Below are positions 8,743-17,737 of a stretch of DNA of 64,000 bases, piece by piece. Source of the stretch: Paenibacillus apiarius (GTDB lineage Bacteria; Bacillota; Bacilli; Paenibacillales; Paenibacillaceae). The stretch's first letter is position 1; each line of letters starts with the position of its first letter. The translations under genes and the position numbers were made by a program. Below the pieces are notes generated by a model. It saw only the letters and a list, made by a program, of their open reading frames with translations. It was not told the DNA's origin and ran no database searches. The stretch spans positions 2,166,501 through 2,230,500 of the forward strand of contig NZ_JAFFHZ010000001.1 in assembly GCF_017052585.1 (NCBI RefSeq). Direction: 5' to 3'.

Positions 8743-11088
8743 ATGAGCACAGCAAAGCAAACTTGGCCGGAAGAACAACATCGGGTCGATCGGATTGTCG
8801 GCGAGATTCACAAGCGAATGACGGTCCTTGAGCAGCAGGTCGACGGTATTAACAAGGATATCGTGGAGTTCCGCAAAACGTTCTGGGACGATGTCACCGT
8901 GAATCTGGACGAACCGGATGATGCGGTAGAGACTCATGCGAGCATGAAGCAGCAGGCGGAAGTGCTGTCTGAGCGGGAGCGCATCCATCGCCATGCCCGC
9001 AGACAGCTTGCCACGCTGCGGCGGCTTCAAGATACTCCCTATTTCGGGCGCATCGACTTCACCGAGGACGGAGAGAAGAACGCCGAATGCGTCTACCTCG
9101 GTATCGGCTCTTTCCTCAATGAGAGCGGCGACCAATTTCTTATCTATGATTGGCGGGCCCCGGTGTCGAGCCTGTATTACGATTACCCGCCTGGACCTGC
9201 CCAATACGAAACGCCCGGAGGAACCATATCCGGCACGATGGAGCTGAAACGCCAGTTCATCATTCGGGAAGCCCGCATCCGCAGTCTGTTCGATACAGGC
9301 GTAACGATTGGCGACGAGCTGTTGAAGGAAGCGCTCGGCAAACAGGCGGATGCGCAAATGAAAAGCATCGTCGCCACCATTCAGAAGGAGCAGAACCGAA
9401 TCATCCGCAATGAACGCAGCCGGCTGCTGGTCGTTCAGGGCGCGGCTGGCAGCGGCAAGACGTCCGCCGCCTTGCAGCGGGTCGCCTACTTGCTCTATCG
9501 CTACAGGGAGACGCTGCGGGCAGAGCATATCGTGCTGTTCTCCCCCAATCCGATGTTCAACAGCTACGTGTCTACCGTACTGCCCGAGCTTGGAGAGGAG
9601 AACATGCAGCAGACGACGTTCCAGGAATATTTGGAACATCGGCTAGGCCAGACCTATCAGATCGAAGATCCTTCTATGCAGATCGAATATGTGCTTACTG
9701 CGAGGAATGATCCCGAATATGAAGCCCGCGTAGAGGGAATTCGCTACAAAGCCACCGCTGGCTTCATGGAGATTATCGATCGGTATGTCACGTATTTGCA
9801 GCAGGAAGGCATGCGGTTCGCAGATGTAACGTTCCGCGGCGAAGCGCTGATGACTGCGGAACGCATGAAAGAGCGCTTCTACGCCATCGACCGCTCCTTG
9901 CCGCTTCCGAATCGAATCGGCCTGCTGACCGAATGGCTGCTTGGCGAGTTGAAGGAGCTGGCTCGTCGCGAGCGCAGCAAACCCTGGGTGGAACAGGAAA
10001 TGGAACTGCTTGATAAAGAGGATTACTTGCGCGCATTCCAGAAGCTTCAGCGGAACAAACGCTTTACCGAGGAATCGTTCGACGATTTCAGCCGCGAGCA
10101 GGAGCTGCTGGCCGCCATGATCGTAAAAGATCATTTCCAGCCGTTATTGAAGCGCGTGAAGCGATTGGAATTCATCGACATTCCTGCGATCTACCTGCAG
10201 CTATTTGCGAATCCGGAGTTCGCACATTCTTTGGCGCCGAACGGTGCACTGCCGCAGCAGTGGGCCGCCATCTGCATGCAGACGTCAGATAGGCTGGAGC
10301 GATCCGATCTGGCGCATGAAGATGCAACGCCTTATTTATATTTGCAAGAACGGATTGAAGGCTTCCGTACCAATACATCCGTCCGTCATGTATTCATCGA
10401 TGAAGCGCAAGACTACTCCCCGTTCCAGTTCGCCTTCCTGAAACGGATGTTCCCGCGCAGCAAGATGACCGCGCTTGGCGACTTGAACCAGGCGATATAT
10501 GCCCATAGCTCTGGCGGAGCCGGCCTCGCACCGCTCTCCTCGTTGTTCGGGGCCGATGAGACCGAAATGTTCGTACTGACGCGCAGCTACCGTTCCACGA
10601 GGCCAATCGTTGAATTTACACGCCGCTTGCTCGGTACAGAAGAAGCGATAGAGCCGTTCAATCGTGAAGGCAGTATCCCTACAGTAACGAAGGTGGCCGA
10701 TACGGGGGAGTTAACCGCCAAGATTGCGAATCGCATCCGCGCGCTGCAGGAAGACGGACATCGCACGATTGCGGTCATTTGCAAGACGGCCGAGGAAAGC
10801 AGGCAAGCGTATGAGCAGCTGCAAGACATTACACCGCTGCGCCTGATCGGGAAAGAAACGGCCTCCTTCGAGTCCGGAACGCTCGTCATCCCTTCCTATC
10901 TCGCCAAAGGTGTCGAATTCGATGCGGTCATCATCTACAACGGTTCCCATGCACAGTACGGGGAAGAAGATGAACGCAAGCTGTTCTATACGGCCTGTAC
11001 CCGGGCCATGCATGAGCTGCATATCTATTCCGCCGGAGAGATAAGTCCTTTTATTACCAATCCTGACACGTATGCGCTTGAGCTGTGA
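8743..11088 (+). CDS. helD: HelD-like RNA polymerase recycling motor / UvrD-like helicase
   Basis: 781 residues, like Bacillus subtilis HelD (about 774). HelD binds stalled RNA polymerase, pries DNA and RNA out and uses ATP to recycle the enzyme. An N-terminal charged coiled coil (HRVDRIVGEIHKRMTVLEQQVDGI) matches HelD's secondary-channel arm. The UvrD-like motor has Walker A GAAGSGKT (about residue 233), FIDEAQDYSPFQ (Walker B, about 553), GDLNQAIY, and the C-terminal segments PSYLAKGVEFDAVIIYN and YTACTRAMHELHIYS. The start at 8743 follows AAAGGAGCGG; an in-frame ATG at 8635 lacks a ribosome site and overlaps a promoter-like AT-rich stretch. Monocistronic. Confidence 0.93.
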   Translation: MSTAKQTWPEEQHRVDRIVGEIHKRMTVLEQQVDGINKDIVEFRKTFWDDVTVNLDEPDDAVETHASMKQQAEVLSERERIHRHARRQLATLRRLQDTPYFGRIDFTEDGEKNAECVYLGIGSFLNESGDQFLIYDWRAPVSSLYYDYPPGPAQYETPGGTISGTMELKRQFIIREARIRSLFDTGVTIGDELLKEALGKQADAQMKSIVATIQKEQNRIIRNERSRLLVVQGAAGSGKTSAALQRVAYLLYRYRETLRAEHIVLFSPNPMFNSYVSTVLPELGEENMQQTTFQEYLEHRLGQTYQIEDPSMQIEYVLTARNDPEYEARVEGIRYKATAGFMEIIDRYVTYLQQEGMRFADVTFRGEALMTAERMKERFYAIDRSLPLPNRIGLLTEWLLGELKELARRERSKPWVEQEMELLDKEDYLRAFQKLQRNKRFTEESFDDFSREQELLAAMIVKDHFQPLLKRVKRLEFIDIPAIYLQLFANPEFAHSLAPNGALPQQWAAICMQTSDRLERSDLAHEDATPYLYLQERIEGFRTNTSVRHVFIDEAQDYSPFQFAFLKRMFPRSKMTALGDLNQAIYAHSSGGAGLAPLSSLFGADETEMFVLTRSYRSTRPIVEFTRRLLGTEEAIEPFNREGSIPTVTKVADTGELTAKIANRIRALQEDGHRTIAVICKTAEESRQAYEQLQDITPLRLIGKETASFESGTLVIPSYLAKGVEFDAVIIYNGSHAQYGEEDERKLFYTACTRAMHELHIYSAGEISPFITNPDTYALEL

Positions 11089-11103
11089 ATCCGCCTTTAA
11101 TGA

Positions 11104-11145
11104 AAGACAACCTTAGTCCGCATTTGCGCCGGCTAAGGTTGTCTT
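11104..11145 (+). terminator. Terminator hairpin between helD and the convergent WcbI-like gene
   Basis: AAGACAACCTTAG (11104-11116) pairs with CTAAGGTTGTCTT (11133-11145); a short T-rich tail follows. Confidence 0.8.
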
Positions 11146-11172
11146 CTTCACATTATGTCGTCCGCCCACTCC

Positions 11173-12012
11173 TCACGAAATTGAACAAGACACATTCCCC
11201 TCTTGCCGGGGATGGCTATGATAATCCACATATCGCGATATATACTCCGGAAATGTCAGCTGTTCGCCGCCAAGTGTATACGTTCGGTCCCCCGGGCGCA
11301 CAAAGCGCAAATCAAGATGCTTGATGACACTTGGGTATATCGGGTGTATCAAGTCAATAAAATCAACATCGTGGAGAACGTGGGCAACCTCTTGTCCCGA
11401 GATGCCTAACCGCTCCAAAATGTTCATCGCCAAATATCGTATGATGTGGTATCTGGGGTGGCATACCGTGCAGAACAAATGGAATTGCTGATAATTGCGG
11501 TCGATGAAATCGGCAAGCGGAATGTCGATGCCGATCTCTCTGGTTCGCAGATCCTCCATAAAGTTGGCATACATCTGCTTTAAATCCCGAGAAGAGTAAA
11601 ATTGTTCATCTGACAACAGAGCAACGATTTGATCTTTGCTCGCTCCGCTCTGCAATAATCGAATCACGTTCTGATCTCCGTATCCGAACAACGGCTCTTT
11701 GTTGTCCGGGGTGAATTGAGGATAATAAGGCATGAAATAGGCATTGCCGATGCTGATGCGCTTGCATCGCTCGGGAAGCCTGCTTAAAAGATACTCGGTG
11801 GACAGATAAGGCCCGAATGCACCGCTCGTTCTCTGATAGATGAACACATCGCACTGATTCAGCAAGTGATCACCCACTCCGGTTGCCTGATTGCATACTT
11901 GTACGAGCGGAACTTCAACCAGCTGGTACGTTTGTTGAAAGGTCCTGGACGACGCTAAATATCTGCGAATGGGAAATCCATGGCAGTTCCCAAACACTAT
12001 GCATTTTTTCAT
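11173..12012 (-). CDS. WcbI-family polysaccharide biosynthesis putative acetyltransferase
   Basis: 279 residues starting KKCIVFGNCHGFPIRRYL, which matches the GNC(Q/H) opening motif of the WcbI family. The body is a soluble alpha/beta protein with LLNQCDVFIYQ, RISIGNAYFMPYYPQFTP and HPRYHIIRYLAMNILERLGI. WcbI-type proteins are linked to capsule and polysaccharide O-acetylation, but no polysaccharide genes are adjacent, so its role here is open. I start it at 12012, where GGGGGTGG lies 6-8 nt upstream; the longer frame to 12063 has no ribosome site. It is convergent with helD. Confidence 0.8.
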   Translation of the reverse strand: MKKCIVFGNCHGFPIRRYLASSRTFQQTYQLVEVPLVQVCNQATGVGDHLLNQCDVFIYQRTSGAFGPYLSTEYLLSRLPERCKRISIGNAYFMPYYPQFTPDNKEPLFGYGDQNVIRLLQSGASKDQIVALLSDEQFYSSRDLKQMYANFMEDLRTREIGIDIPLADFIDRNYQQFHLFCTVCHPRYHIIRYLAMNILERLGISGQEVAHVLHDVDFIDLIHPIYPSVIKHLDLRFVRPGDRTYTLGGEQLTFPEYISRYVDYHSHPRQEGNVSCSIS

Positions 12013-12415
12013 ATCGCTACCACCCCCATAGGCGCCCGTCAGGGCGGAATGACATCTCAACATTCAACGCGGTTCAGCCTCTTTGGCAATCATGCCGAGA
12101 GTTCTGCACTGGATTGAGAGGATATCGGCCGAATGGGGCGGGATTTTCCTGCCCCAAAGCGCCCTCTCCGGTGAATTCCCTATATTTAATGCAGAGCAGA
12201 CGCCGCGTGTCAGGGACAAAATGCCCCTTCCGCCGAAAATACCATCTCCTCCCCTGACTCTGCTAGATGCGCCATGGCGATGAATGTCCGTCCGGGCGGC
12301 AAACGCCTTTTTATGCGATTACACGGACAATCCCCGAGTCTCTTTCCCATGCCTGCACATAGAATAATGCAGATTGTCTCTTCATTCTGTAATTCTATTT
12401 ATGGGGGAATGATGA
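12013..12415. other. Non-coding stretch without recognised feature
   Basis: About 400 bp between the divergent WcbI-like gene and the repeat-protein gene. Open frames here lack ribosome sites and recognisable motifs. A CATAGAATA near 12358 resembles a mother-cell sporulation -10 (CATANNNTA), but no matching -35 was found. GGGGG just before 12416 is the probable ribosome site of the next gene. Confidence 0.4.
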
Positions 12416-13042
12416 ATGTCCATTGAGGAGAAACATGTCCTGCAGCCGAGCCAGCCTATAGCAGATGCCAGGCAGGACGGGGAGACGGATGGGGTGGGAG
12501 CCATCCCCAATCGAACGGATGAGAACATGATGATGCGCCCCGACCCGAACTCCAATCAGAATGCGCTGTACGGGATTATCGCAGATGCGTCAACCAACCT
12601 GCCTATCGATAACGCAACGGTCGAGCTGTTCCGGGTACAAGGCGCCGAAGCGCTCAGTGAGGGAATTATCGCAACGAATGCCGAAGGGCATTATTTATTT
12701 GCCGATTTGCCGCCGGGACAATATTGGATCGCCGTAAAGAAATTCGGCTTTTTCCCGGCCGAAAGCGATCCGATCCATCTGTCCGCACGGGAGCGTGCTT
12801 CTGCAAATATCGGCCTGACCGTTGACGAGGACGCAGCTGCCGGATCCGTCAGCGGAATAATAAAGGATAAGGCCAGCGGCGCCCCGCTGGCCGATGCCAT
12901 TGTCGCTCTATATGAACTGACTGATTCTATCGAGACTCTGACGCTAATTACGAGAACGAATGCGGATGGATTATACGTGTTCGGCAATCTCCCGCAAGGG
13001 CGATATAAAGTAAAGGCAACCGTTCACGCGGTTTCGGAGTGA
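12416..13042 (+). CDS. Carboxypeptidase-regulatory-like (CarboxypepD_reg) repeat protein, two repeats
   Basis: 208 residues: a hydrophilic N-terminus (about 1-45) and then two beta-sandwich repeats. Each contains the family pattern GxI.D..t..PI..A.V.L followed by T.A.G.Y.F..LPPG.Y.I.V (for example NAEGHYLFADLPPGQYWIAV and NADGLYVFGNLPQGRYKVKA). There is no signal peptide or membrane anchor, which is unusual because this fold is mostly extracellular. The stop overlaps the start region of the next, similar gene. Function unknown; a structural or coat-associated role is only a guess. Confidence 0.75.
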   Translation: MSIEEKHVLQPSQPIADARQDGETDGVGAIPNRTDENMMMRPDPNSNQNALYGIIADASTNLPIDNATVELFRVQGAEALSEGIIATNAEGHYLFADLPPGQYWIAVKKFGFFPAESDPIHLSARERASANIGLTVDEDAAAGSVSGIIKDKASGAPLADAIVALYELTDSIETLTLITRTNADGLYVFGNLPQGRYKVKATVHAVSE

Positions 13043-13047
13043 TTACC

Positions 13048-13926
13048 ATGACCATACGAGACCTGTACACACTGACGACAAGCGCCCCTTTTTCATTAGA
13101 GTCCAGCGATGTAGAAGATATCAGTCTCCTGCTGACGAAAGTGCCTCCCAGCCTGCACACCCATATTTCCGGAAAAGTAGTCACCGCGGCAGACGGAGAG
13201 CCCATCGAAGGAGCCACCATTAAAGTATTCAGCTCGGATCTGGAACCGCTCTATCACACGTTAACCGATGCGGAAGGGAATTATTCATTCACAAATGTCA
13301 TTCCGCCCGGAACATACAAAATTGCCGCCGTTGCGGAAAACTATTTGCTCTCTGAAATCAAAAATCTGTCGATTCGCAAAAGAGTGCCGCTCTCAGATAA
13401 CTTTAAGCTGCCATCCAACCCCTTGGCCTTATATGGAATCATTTATGGGAAAATCGTCGATCACGAGACAGGGATGCCGTTGTCTTATTGCACGGTTGTG
13501 TTGTTAAATACCGATGGAACAACTTATGCCGAAACGACAACAAACGAAGACGGAGAATACTTGTTATACCATGTACCGCCCGGCCAATATGAAATCGTTG
13601 CGAAGGCAGCGGACTATTACAACTCCGGCCCGTTGTCTGTAGATTTGCAACTGAATGATCGGATCAAAGCGAATGTGGGCCTTAAGACGGCAGCTATGGC
13701 CAACACCGGAGCAATCAGCGGGGTGATTCAGATCGATAATTCGCCTGCTTCCAGTATCCCTGTCTTTTTATTCCGGAAGGAAGGGGAAGAAGAGAAGATT
13801 GTGCAGGTGCAAATGACGCAGGAAGATGGCCTGTATCTATTCGGCGCAGTGGAGCGCGGAGAATATGTGGTGAGGGCCAAGCTGCAGGAAGGCGGCGTAT
13901 ATATCGAGGTTTTGTCGGTTACCTGA
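13048..13926 (+). CDS. Carboxypeptidase-regulatory-like (CarboxypepD_reg) repeat protein, three repeats
   Basis: 292 residues from the ATG at 13048, which has GGAG 8 nt upstream; a GTG at 13039 is the alternative. Three repeats are seen: ISGKVVTAADGEPIEGATIKV with FTNVIPPGTYKIAA, YGKIVDHETGMPLSYCTVVL with LYHVPPGQYEIVA, and a shorter last one ending FGAVERGEYVVRA. No signal peptide. The segment before the first repeat (SSDVEDISLLLTKVPPSLH) looks like an inter-repeat linker, so the two neighbouring genes may be halves of one ancestral five-repeat protein separated by a frame change near 13040. Function unknown. Confidence 0.75.
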   Translation: MTIRDLYTLTTSAPFSLESSDVEDISLLLTKVPPSLHTHISGKVVTAADGEPIEGATIKVFSSDLEPLYHTLTDAEGNYSFTNVIPPGTYKIAAVAENYLLSEIKNLSIRKRVPLSDNFKLPSNPLALYGIIYGKIVDHETGMPLSYCTVVLLNTDGTTYAETTTNEDGEYLLYHVPPGQYEIVAKAADYYNSGPLSVDLQLNDRIKANVGLKTAAMANTGAISGVIQIDNSPASSIPVFLFRKEGEEEKIVQVQMTQEDGLYLFGAVERGEYVVRAKLQEGGVYIEVLSVT

Positions 13927-14087
13927 ATGAACAAGGTAGAGCGGCTGAAATTCAATTTCGTTCAACCGTTCTACCGCTTCTTACATATGAGGAATCAGCA
14001 CTTCATTTATAGGCCGTGAAAATGAGTGGCCCTATTTTCCTAATTACGAATATTAATAAGAAAAATGTAAATATAAATCGTATTTTT

Positions 14088-14119
14088 AGTGATATTATCA
14101 AAAATATCACTTTTTTTTT
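14088..14119 (+). terminator. Intrinsic terminator of the repeat-protein pair
   Basis: AGTGATATT (14088-14096) pairs with AATATCACT (14103-14111) and is followed by nine T. Confidence 0.9.
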
Positions 14120-14219
14120 GCTTAAAAAATAAAATTATAGACAAAAACACGAATATTAATTATTATGTTAATCGTGCAAAGCGCCACAACATACTAGAAT
14201 CCGCTCAAGGGGTGTGCTT

Positions 14220-15392
14220 ATGAAAAAAGTAGTAATGCTATTATCCATGTTGATGATGATAGGTATCGGATTGCCAAGTTACGGAGCGACAGCGGCCAAC
14301 AAAGATGACCGTCCAATCGCCGTTCAAGGCGCTATGGATGTAGAAGTATCGGCGCTGCTCAAGGAAATGGGCAGCTATCGGACGGAAACCTATGGCTCCT
14401 ATACCTATTATATTGGCCATATCGGCAATGTCCCTGTCGTCGTATCGAGAACCGAGATCGGCATGGTCAATGCTGCCGCTTCGACAACGCTGCTGATCGA
14501 GAAATACCATCCGAAAGCGATTGTTAACCAAGGCACCGCGGGCGGACACGATCCGAACCTGCATGTCTTCGATACCGTCGTAGGCTCGAAAGTTATGAAT
14601 ATAGGCAACTATCGGACGGAACGCTTGGCCGACGGTCAAGGAATTAAGCCGGAAACGTGGATTTTTCAGGAGACTTCGTTACGCGAGCATGGTACAGAAT
14701 CGTCTTATGACACCTTTTCCAGCGATCCAGAGCTCGTCAAAGCCGCTTTAAGCGCCGCTCCTGCATACAAGCACGGCAAAGTGGCAGAAGGCTTTATCGG
14801 CAGCGCCGATGTCTGGAACCGGGAAGTGGACCGGATTCAGTGGTTCCATGACAAGATCGGCACGAGCGCCGAGGAGATGGAAGCGGCAGCGGTAGCTCAA
14901 GTGGCGCAGGCGTTCCACGTTCCATACTTATCGCTCCGGACGATTTCGAACTCGGAAGTATCGGGAGATACCATTGAAGATTTGACGACGGCAGGGCAAT
15001 ACGGGGCGGAATTCGCCGTTGAAGTCGTCAAAGCCATCGACAAACAAGTTCAATTCGCTTCAATGCCTTCTATCTATGTGAAGCAAATCAAGCTGCGGAA
15101 CCAGCATGCCGTATGGAACAGCAACGGCGAATGGTTGGTGCCGGTACGAAGCGTAACGGAATTTTTGGGCGGCCAAGTGAAGTGGGACGGTGCGAAGCGG
15201 CAATTCTCCATTCAAGTGAATGATGCGGAAGCTGACGTATCCCTCGCGGATGGCACAGCAGTCGCAGACGGCAAGCCGCACGCCCACACGGTGCTGAAGC
15301 AAGATGGAGTCGTCTGGGTTGATGCCGATCTGTTTCATACCGCATTAGGCTTAAGCGTTGATGTGCTAGGCTCCGAGGTATACATTCAGTAG
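14220..15392 (+). CDS. Exported MTA/SAH nucleosidase-like protein fused to a copper-amine-oxidase-N domain
   Basis: 390 residues. A signal peptide (KKVVMLLSMLMMIGIGLPSYGATA) is followed by a phosphorylase/nucleosidase domain (about 35-275). This shows IAVQGAMDVEVSALLKEM, RTEIGMVNAAASTTLLIEKY, IVNQGTAGG, SAEEMEAAAVAQVAQAF and the Asp-free LRTISNSEVSGDT segment. The C-terminal 100 residues (IYVKQIKLRNQHAVWNSNGEWLVPVRSVTEFLGGQVKWD) match the copper amine oxidase N-terminal (stalk) domain common on Paenibacillus exported proteins. MTA/SAH nucleosidases are normally cytoplasmic and cleave adenine from thioadenosines, so an exported version probably scavenges extracellular nucleosides (inference). 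Start ATG 14220 has AAGGGG 7 nt upstream. Confidence 0.88.
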   Translation: MKKVVMLLSMLMMIGIGLPSYGATAANKDDRPIAVQGAMDVEVSALLKEMGSYRTETYGSYTYYIGHIGNVPVVVSRTEIGMVNAAASTTLLIEKYHPKAIVNQGTAGGHDPNLHVFDTVVGSKVMNIGNYRTERLADGQGIKPETWIFQETSLREHGTESSYDTFSSDPELVKAALSAAPAYKHGKVAEGFIGSADVWNREVDRIQWFHDKIGTSAEEMEAAAVAQVAQAFHVPYLSLRTISNSEVSGDTIEDLTTAGQYGAEFAVEVVKAIDKQVQFASMPSIYVKQIKLRNQHAVWNSNGEWLVPVRSVTEFLGGQVKWDGAKRQFSIQVNDAEADVSLADGTAVADGKPHAHTVLKQDGVVWVDADLFHTALGLSVDVLGSEVYIQ

Positions 15393-15565
15393 ATAGTTGT
15401 TGATTGGCAATTAATCCATCCTCTTGCTTGCCCTATCTGATGGGATGCCCGCTATCGACAGCGGTTGCGTGACGGTGATAGTATAAATACGTGTTCAGAG
15501 GCAATGGGAACGCAGCAAAATCACCCGGAACGATCATGGTCCGGCTGTACGAGGAGGACATCATA

Positions 15566-16108
15566 ATGGCAAACCGCTCACAAGGATTGACGCTCGTCTA
15601 TACCGGCGATGGAAAAGGGAAGACGACTGCCGCTGTCGGGTTGTGCGTCCGCGCCGTCGGGCGAGGCTTTAAAGTGCTCATGCTTCAATTCATAAAAAGT
15701 CCGCAGCGCACATATGGAGAGCAGATTGCTCTCGAGAAGCTCGGAGTGGAAGTCAGGCAGCTCGGCATCGGCTTTACTTGGACCAAGACGCCAGAGGAGC
15801 ACCGGGAAGCTTTCGCCAAAGCATGGGCGGAGGCACAACGGGAGATTACGTCTGGAAACTACGACATGATCATTTTGGACGAATTGAACAATGCGCTGGC
15901 GATTACCAGCTTTCGCGTCGATGATGTGCTGCCGCTGGCTGAGATCACCGATGTGATTCGGAATCGTCCAGAGAAGCTGCATGTGGTCATTACCGGCCGT
16001 TCGGCTGCGCCGGAGATTCAGGAAATCGCCGATCTGGTCACGGAGATGCAGCCAGTAAAGCATTATTACGAGGAAGGAATCCCAGCCGTGCTCGGTCTGG
16101 AGTTCTAA
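15566..16108 (+). CDS. cobO: Cob(I)yrinic acid a,c-diamide adenosyltransferase (CobO/BtuR)
   Basis: 180 residues with a P-loop near the N-terminus (YTGDGKGKTTAAVGLCVRAVGRG, residues about 12-34), LQFIKS, and DMIILDELNNALAI, all diagnostic of the CobA/CobO/BtuR family. The enzyme adds the adenosyl group to cob(I)alamin precursors. The start at 15566 has GAGGAGGA 8 nt upstream; the longer frame from 15491 has no site. I looked for a cobalamin riboswitch in the 170 bp upstream and saw none. The gene stands alone, so it may serve cobalamin salvage. Confidence 0.95.
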   Translation: MANRSQGLTLVYTGDGKGKTTAAVGLCVRAVGRGFKVLMLQFIKSPQRTYGEQIALEKLGVEVRQLGIGFTWTKTPEEHREAFAKAWAEAQREITSGNYDMIILDELNNALAITSFRVDDVLPLAEITDVIRNRPEKLHVVITGRSAAPEIQEIADLVTEMQPVKHYYEEGIPAVLGLEF

Positions 16109-16113
16109 TAAAG

Positions 16114-16148
16114 ACGCCCGGATTGCTTCTGCAGCATCCGGGCGTTTT
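16114..16148 (+). terminator. Intrinsic terminator of cobO
   Basis: ACGCCCGGAT pairs with ATCCGGGCGT across a 12-nt loop and ends in TTTT, 5 nt after the stop. Confidence 0.85.
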
Positions 16149-16154
16149 GCTATG

Positions 16155-17462
16155 CTAATCCAATACTTTGTCTTTCGTCTCCGGCACGAACAGCAGCATG
16201 GTAAGCAGTCCGATTGGGTAGATGATGAAAATAAGCGACATTGCGCCCATAATATTGCCGCCAACCGCCAATGCGCCGATAATGGTTGGCCCAAAGCCCG
16301 CCAAGCCGCGCCCTGTGCCAAAGATGAAATTCTCTGCCGTGGAACGGGCTTCCGACGGGTAATTCTCCGCCAGAATCGCGCCGAAGCCGCCCATCATGCC
16401 GTTGGCGAAAAATCCGAGCAATGCGCTTCCCCACAGCAAAGCGGACTCACCTTGGAGAACAAAGAAATAAATAAGGCAAAATACCGTTCCCCCTATATAA
16501 TAGATGGTAAACGTTTTGCGGCGGCCAATCTTGTCCGCCAAAATGCCGAAAATGGCGATGCCAACCAGCATCCCAACCGTAGAAATGAGCATCCAGCCGC
16601 TTGCTTTTGCCAAAGAATATCCGTATTTCTGCGATAAAATCGTCGGCATCCATGTGAATATCCCATAGTATCCGAAATTTTGAATGAAGGACATAATGAT
16701 AAGACCGATTGTCGTCATCGTAATCTTCTTGTTGGCAAACAATTTTTTCAACGGGAATTTCCGGACCTGATTGAGCTGCTCTTGTTCCTCGGCGGTAATC
16801 GTTCCTGCCGCTTCTTTCTTCAGCAGTTCCCGCTTCATCTCTTGCTTCCGTTCCCAGAGCTTCGGTTCAGAAATGCTCTTTCGCACGAACACGGCCAGCA
16901 ATGCCGGTATTAGACCGAATAGAAATACGGCTCTCCAACCGAATTGCGGCACGACGAGCGCCGGAATGATGGAAGCGCCAAGCACTCCCAGCTGCCATCC
17001 GAGAGCGACGCAGGAGGTTGCTTTTGCGCGCATCTTTTTCGACCACGTTTCGGTTACGATGGCCATTCCCACTCCGAATTCGCCGCCGACACCCATGCCG
17101 ACCAGAAAACGCAGACCGAGAAGCTGCCAATAGCTGTCCGCAAAATAAATGAGCGCGGTGGCGACGGAAAACAGTAAAATGGTCACCGTCATCACGCGGA
17201 TTCGTCCGAATAAATCGGCTAAAAATCCGAACAGATACGAACCGGCCATCATCCCGACAGTCGTCGCCAATGTCAAATTGCCGGCTTGCACCGGGCTTAG
17301 TGAAAAATCGTGAATAATAAACACGAGCACGAAGGACAAGAGCAGCATGTCCAATCCTTCTGCGGCGTAACCCAAGACAGAGCCGATGAGCGCCTTATAG
17401 CGCTGCCCCTTGCTCTCGGTCGGTTCCGACGCTTGCCGTTGTTGCGTTACTGCATTCCCCAT
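16155..17462 (-). CDS. MFS transporter (aromatic acid / sialic acid type symporter)
   Basis: 435 residues from the ATG at 17462, which follows a GGGGACATC site; the frame extends upstream without one. Twelve hydrophobic segments are seen. The MFS signature between TM2 and TM3 is FGFLADLFGRIRVM, repeated in the second half as FGILADKIGRRKTF. TM4 holds RFLVGMGVGGEFGVG, characteristic of the AAHS/NanT-like metabolite:H+ symporters. The central loop is long and charged (KQEMKRELLKKEAAGT). The substrate is not evident; no catabolic genes flank it. It is convergent with cobO and divergent from the siderophore ATPase gene. Confidence 0.88.
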   Translation of the reverse strand: MGNAVTQQRQASEPTESKGQRYKALIGSVLGYAAEGLDMLLLSFVLVFIIHDFSLSPVQAGNLTLATTVGMMAGSYLFGFLADLFGRIRVMTVTILLFSVATALIYFADSYWQLLGLRFLVGMGVGGEFGVGMAIVTETWSKKMRAKATSCVALGWQLGVLGASIIPALVVPQFGWRAVFLFGLIPALLAVFVRKSISEPKLWERKQEMKRELLKKEAAGTITAEEQEQLNQVRKFPLKKLFANKKITMTTIGLIIMSFIQNFGYYGIFTWMPTILSQKYGYSLAKASGWMLISTVGMLVGIAIFGILADKIGRRKTFTIYYIGGTVFCLIYFFVLQGESALLWGSALLGFFANGMMGGFGAILAENYPSEARSTAENFIFGTGRGLAGFGPTIIGALAVGGNIMGAMSLIFIIYPIGLLTMLLFVPETKDKVLD

Positions 17463-17652
17463 GATGTCCCCAGCTCCTGATGTTCGTTTTTTGCACAAAA
17501 CTACAAACATTTAATCATAAATGGAATTGAAATACAATTTATAGTTTCATCCAATTTATGTGTCAATTTGTATTTGATGGAAGACCGTGCCAATTCGTGG
17601 CTGTTTGTACGGATATCACTGCTATTTTTAAAGAAAATGGCACTTGTATGGG

Positions 17653-17701
17653 TTGAAATGGATGGTTCACAGCTTTATAATGATAATGAGAATCCTTATC
17701 A
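17653..17701 (+). promoter_or_regulatory. Promoter with overlapping Fur box
   Basis: TTGAAA (17653-17658) and TATAAT (17676-17681) are spaced by 17 bp. Immediately downstream, TGAGAATCCTTATCA (17687-17701) matches the 7-1-7 Fur box TGATAATNATTATCA with two mismatches, and a second overlapping half site TGATAAT lies at 17681-17687. Iron-dependent repression of the following ATPase gene is expected. Confidence 0.85.
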
Positions 17702-17737
17702 ATAATGAACTTTATGAATATAGAGGGGGAATCCCGC

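Noticed and set aside
15393..15565. Possible cobalamin riboswitch before cobO
   Set aside because: I looked for the B12-box and conserved loops and did not find them.
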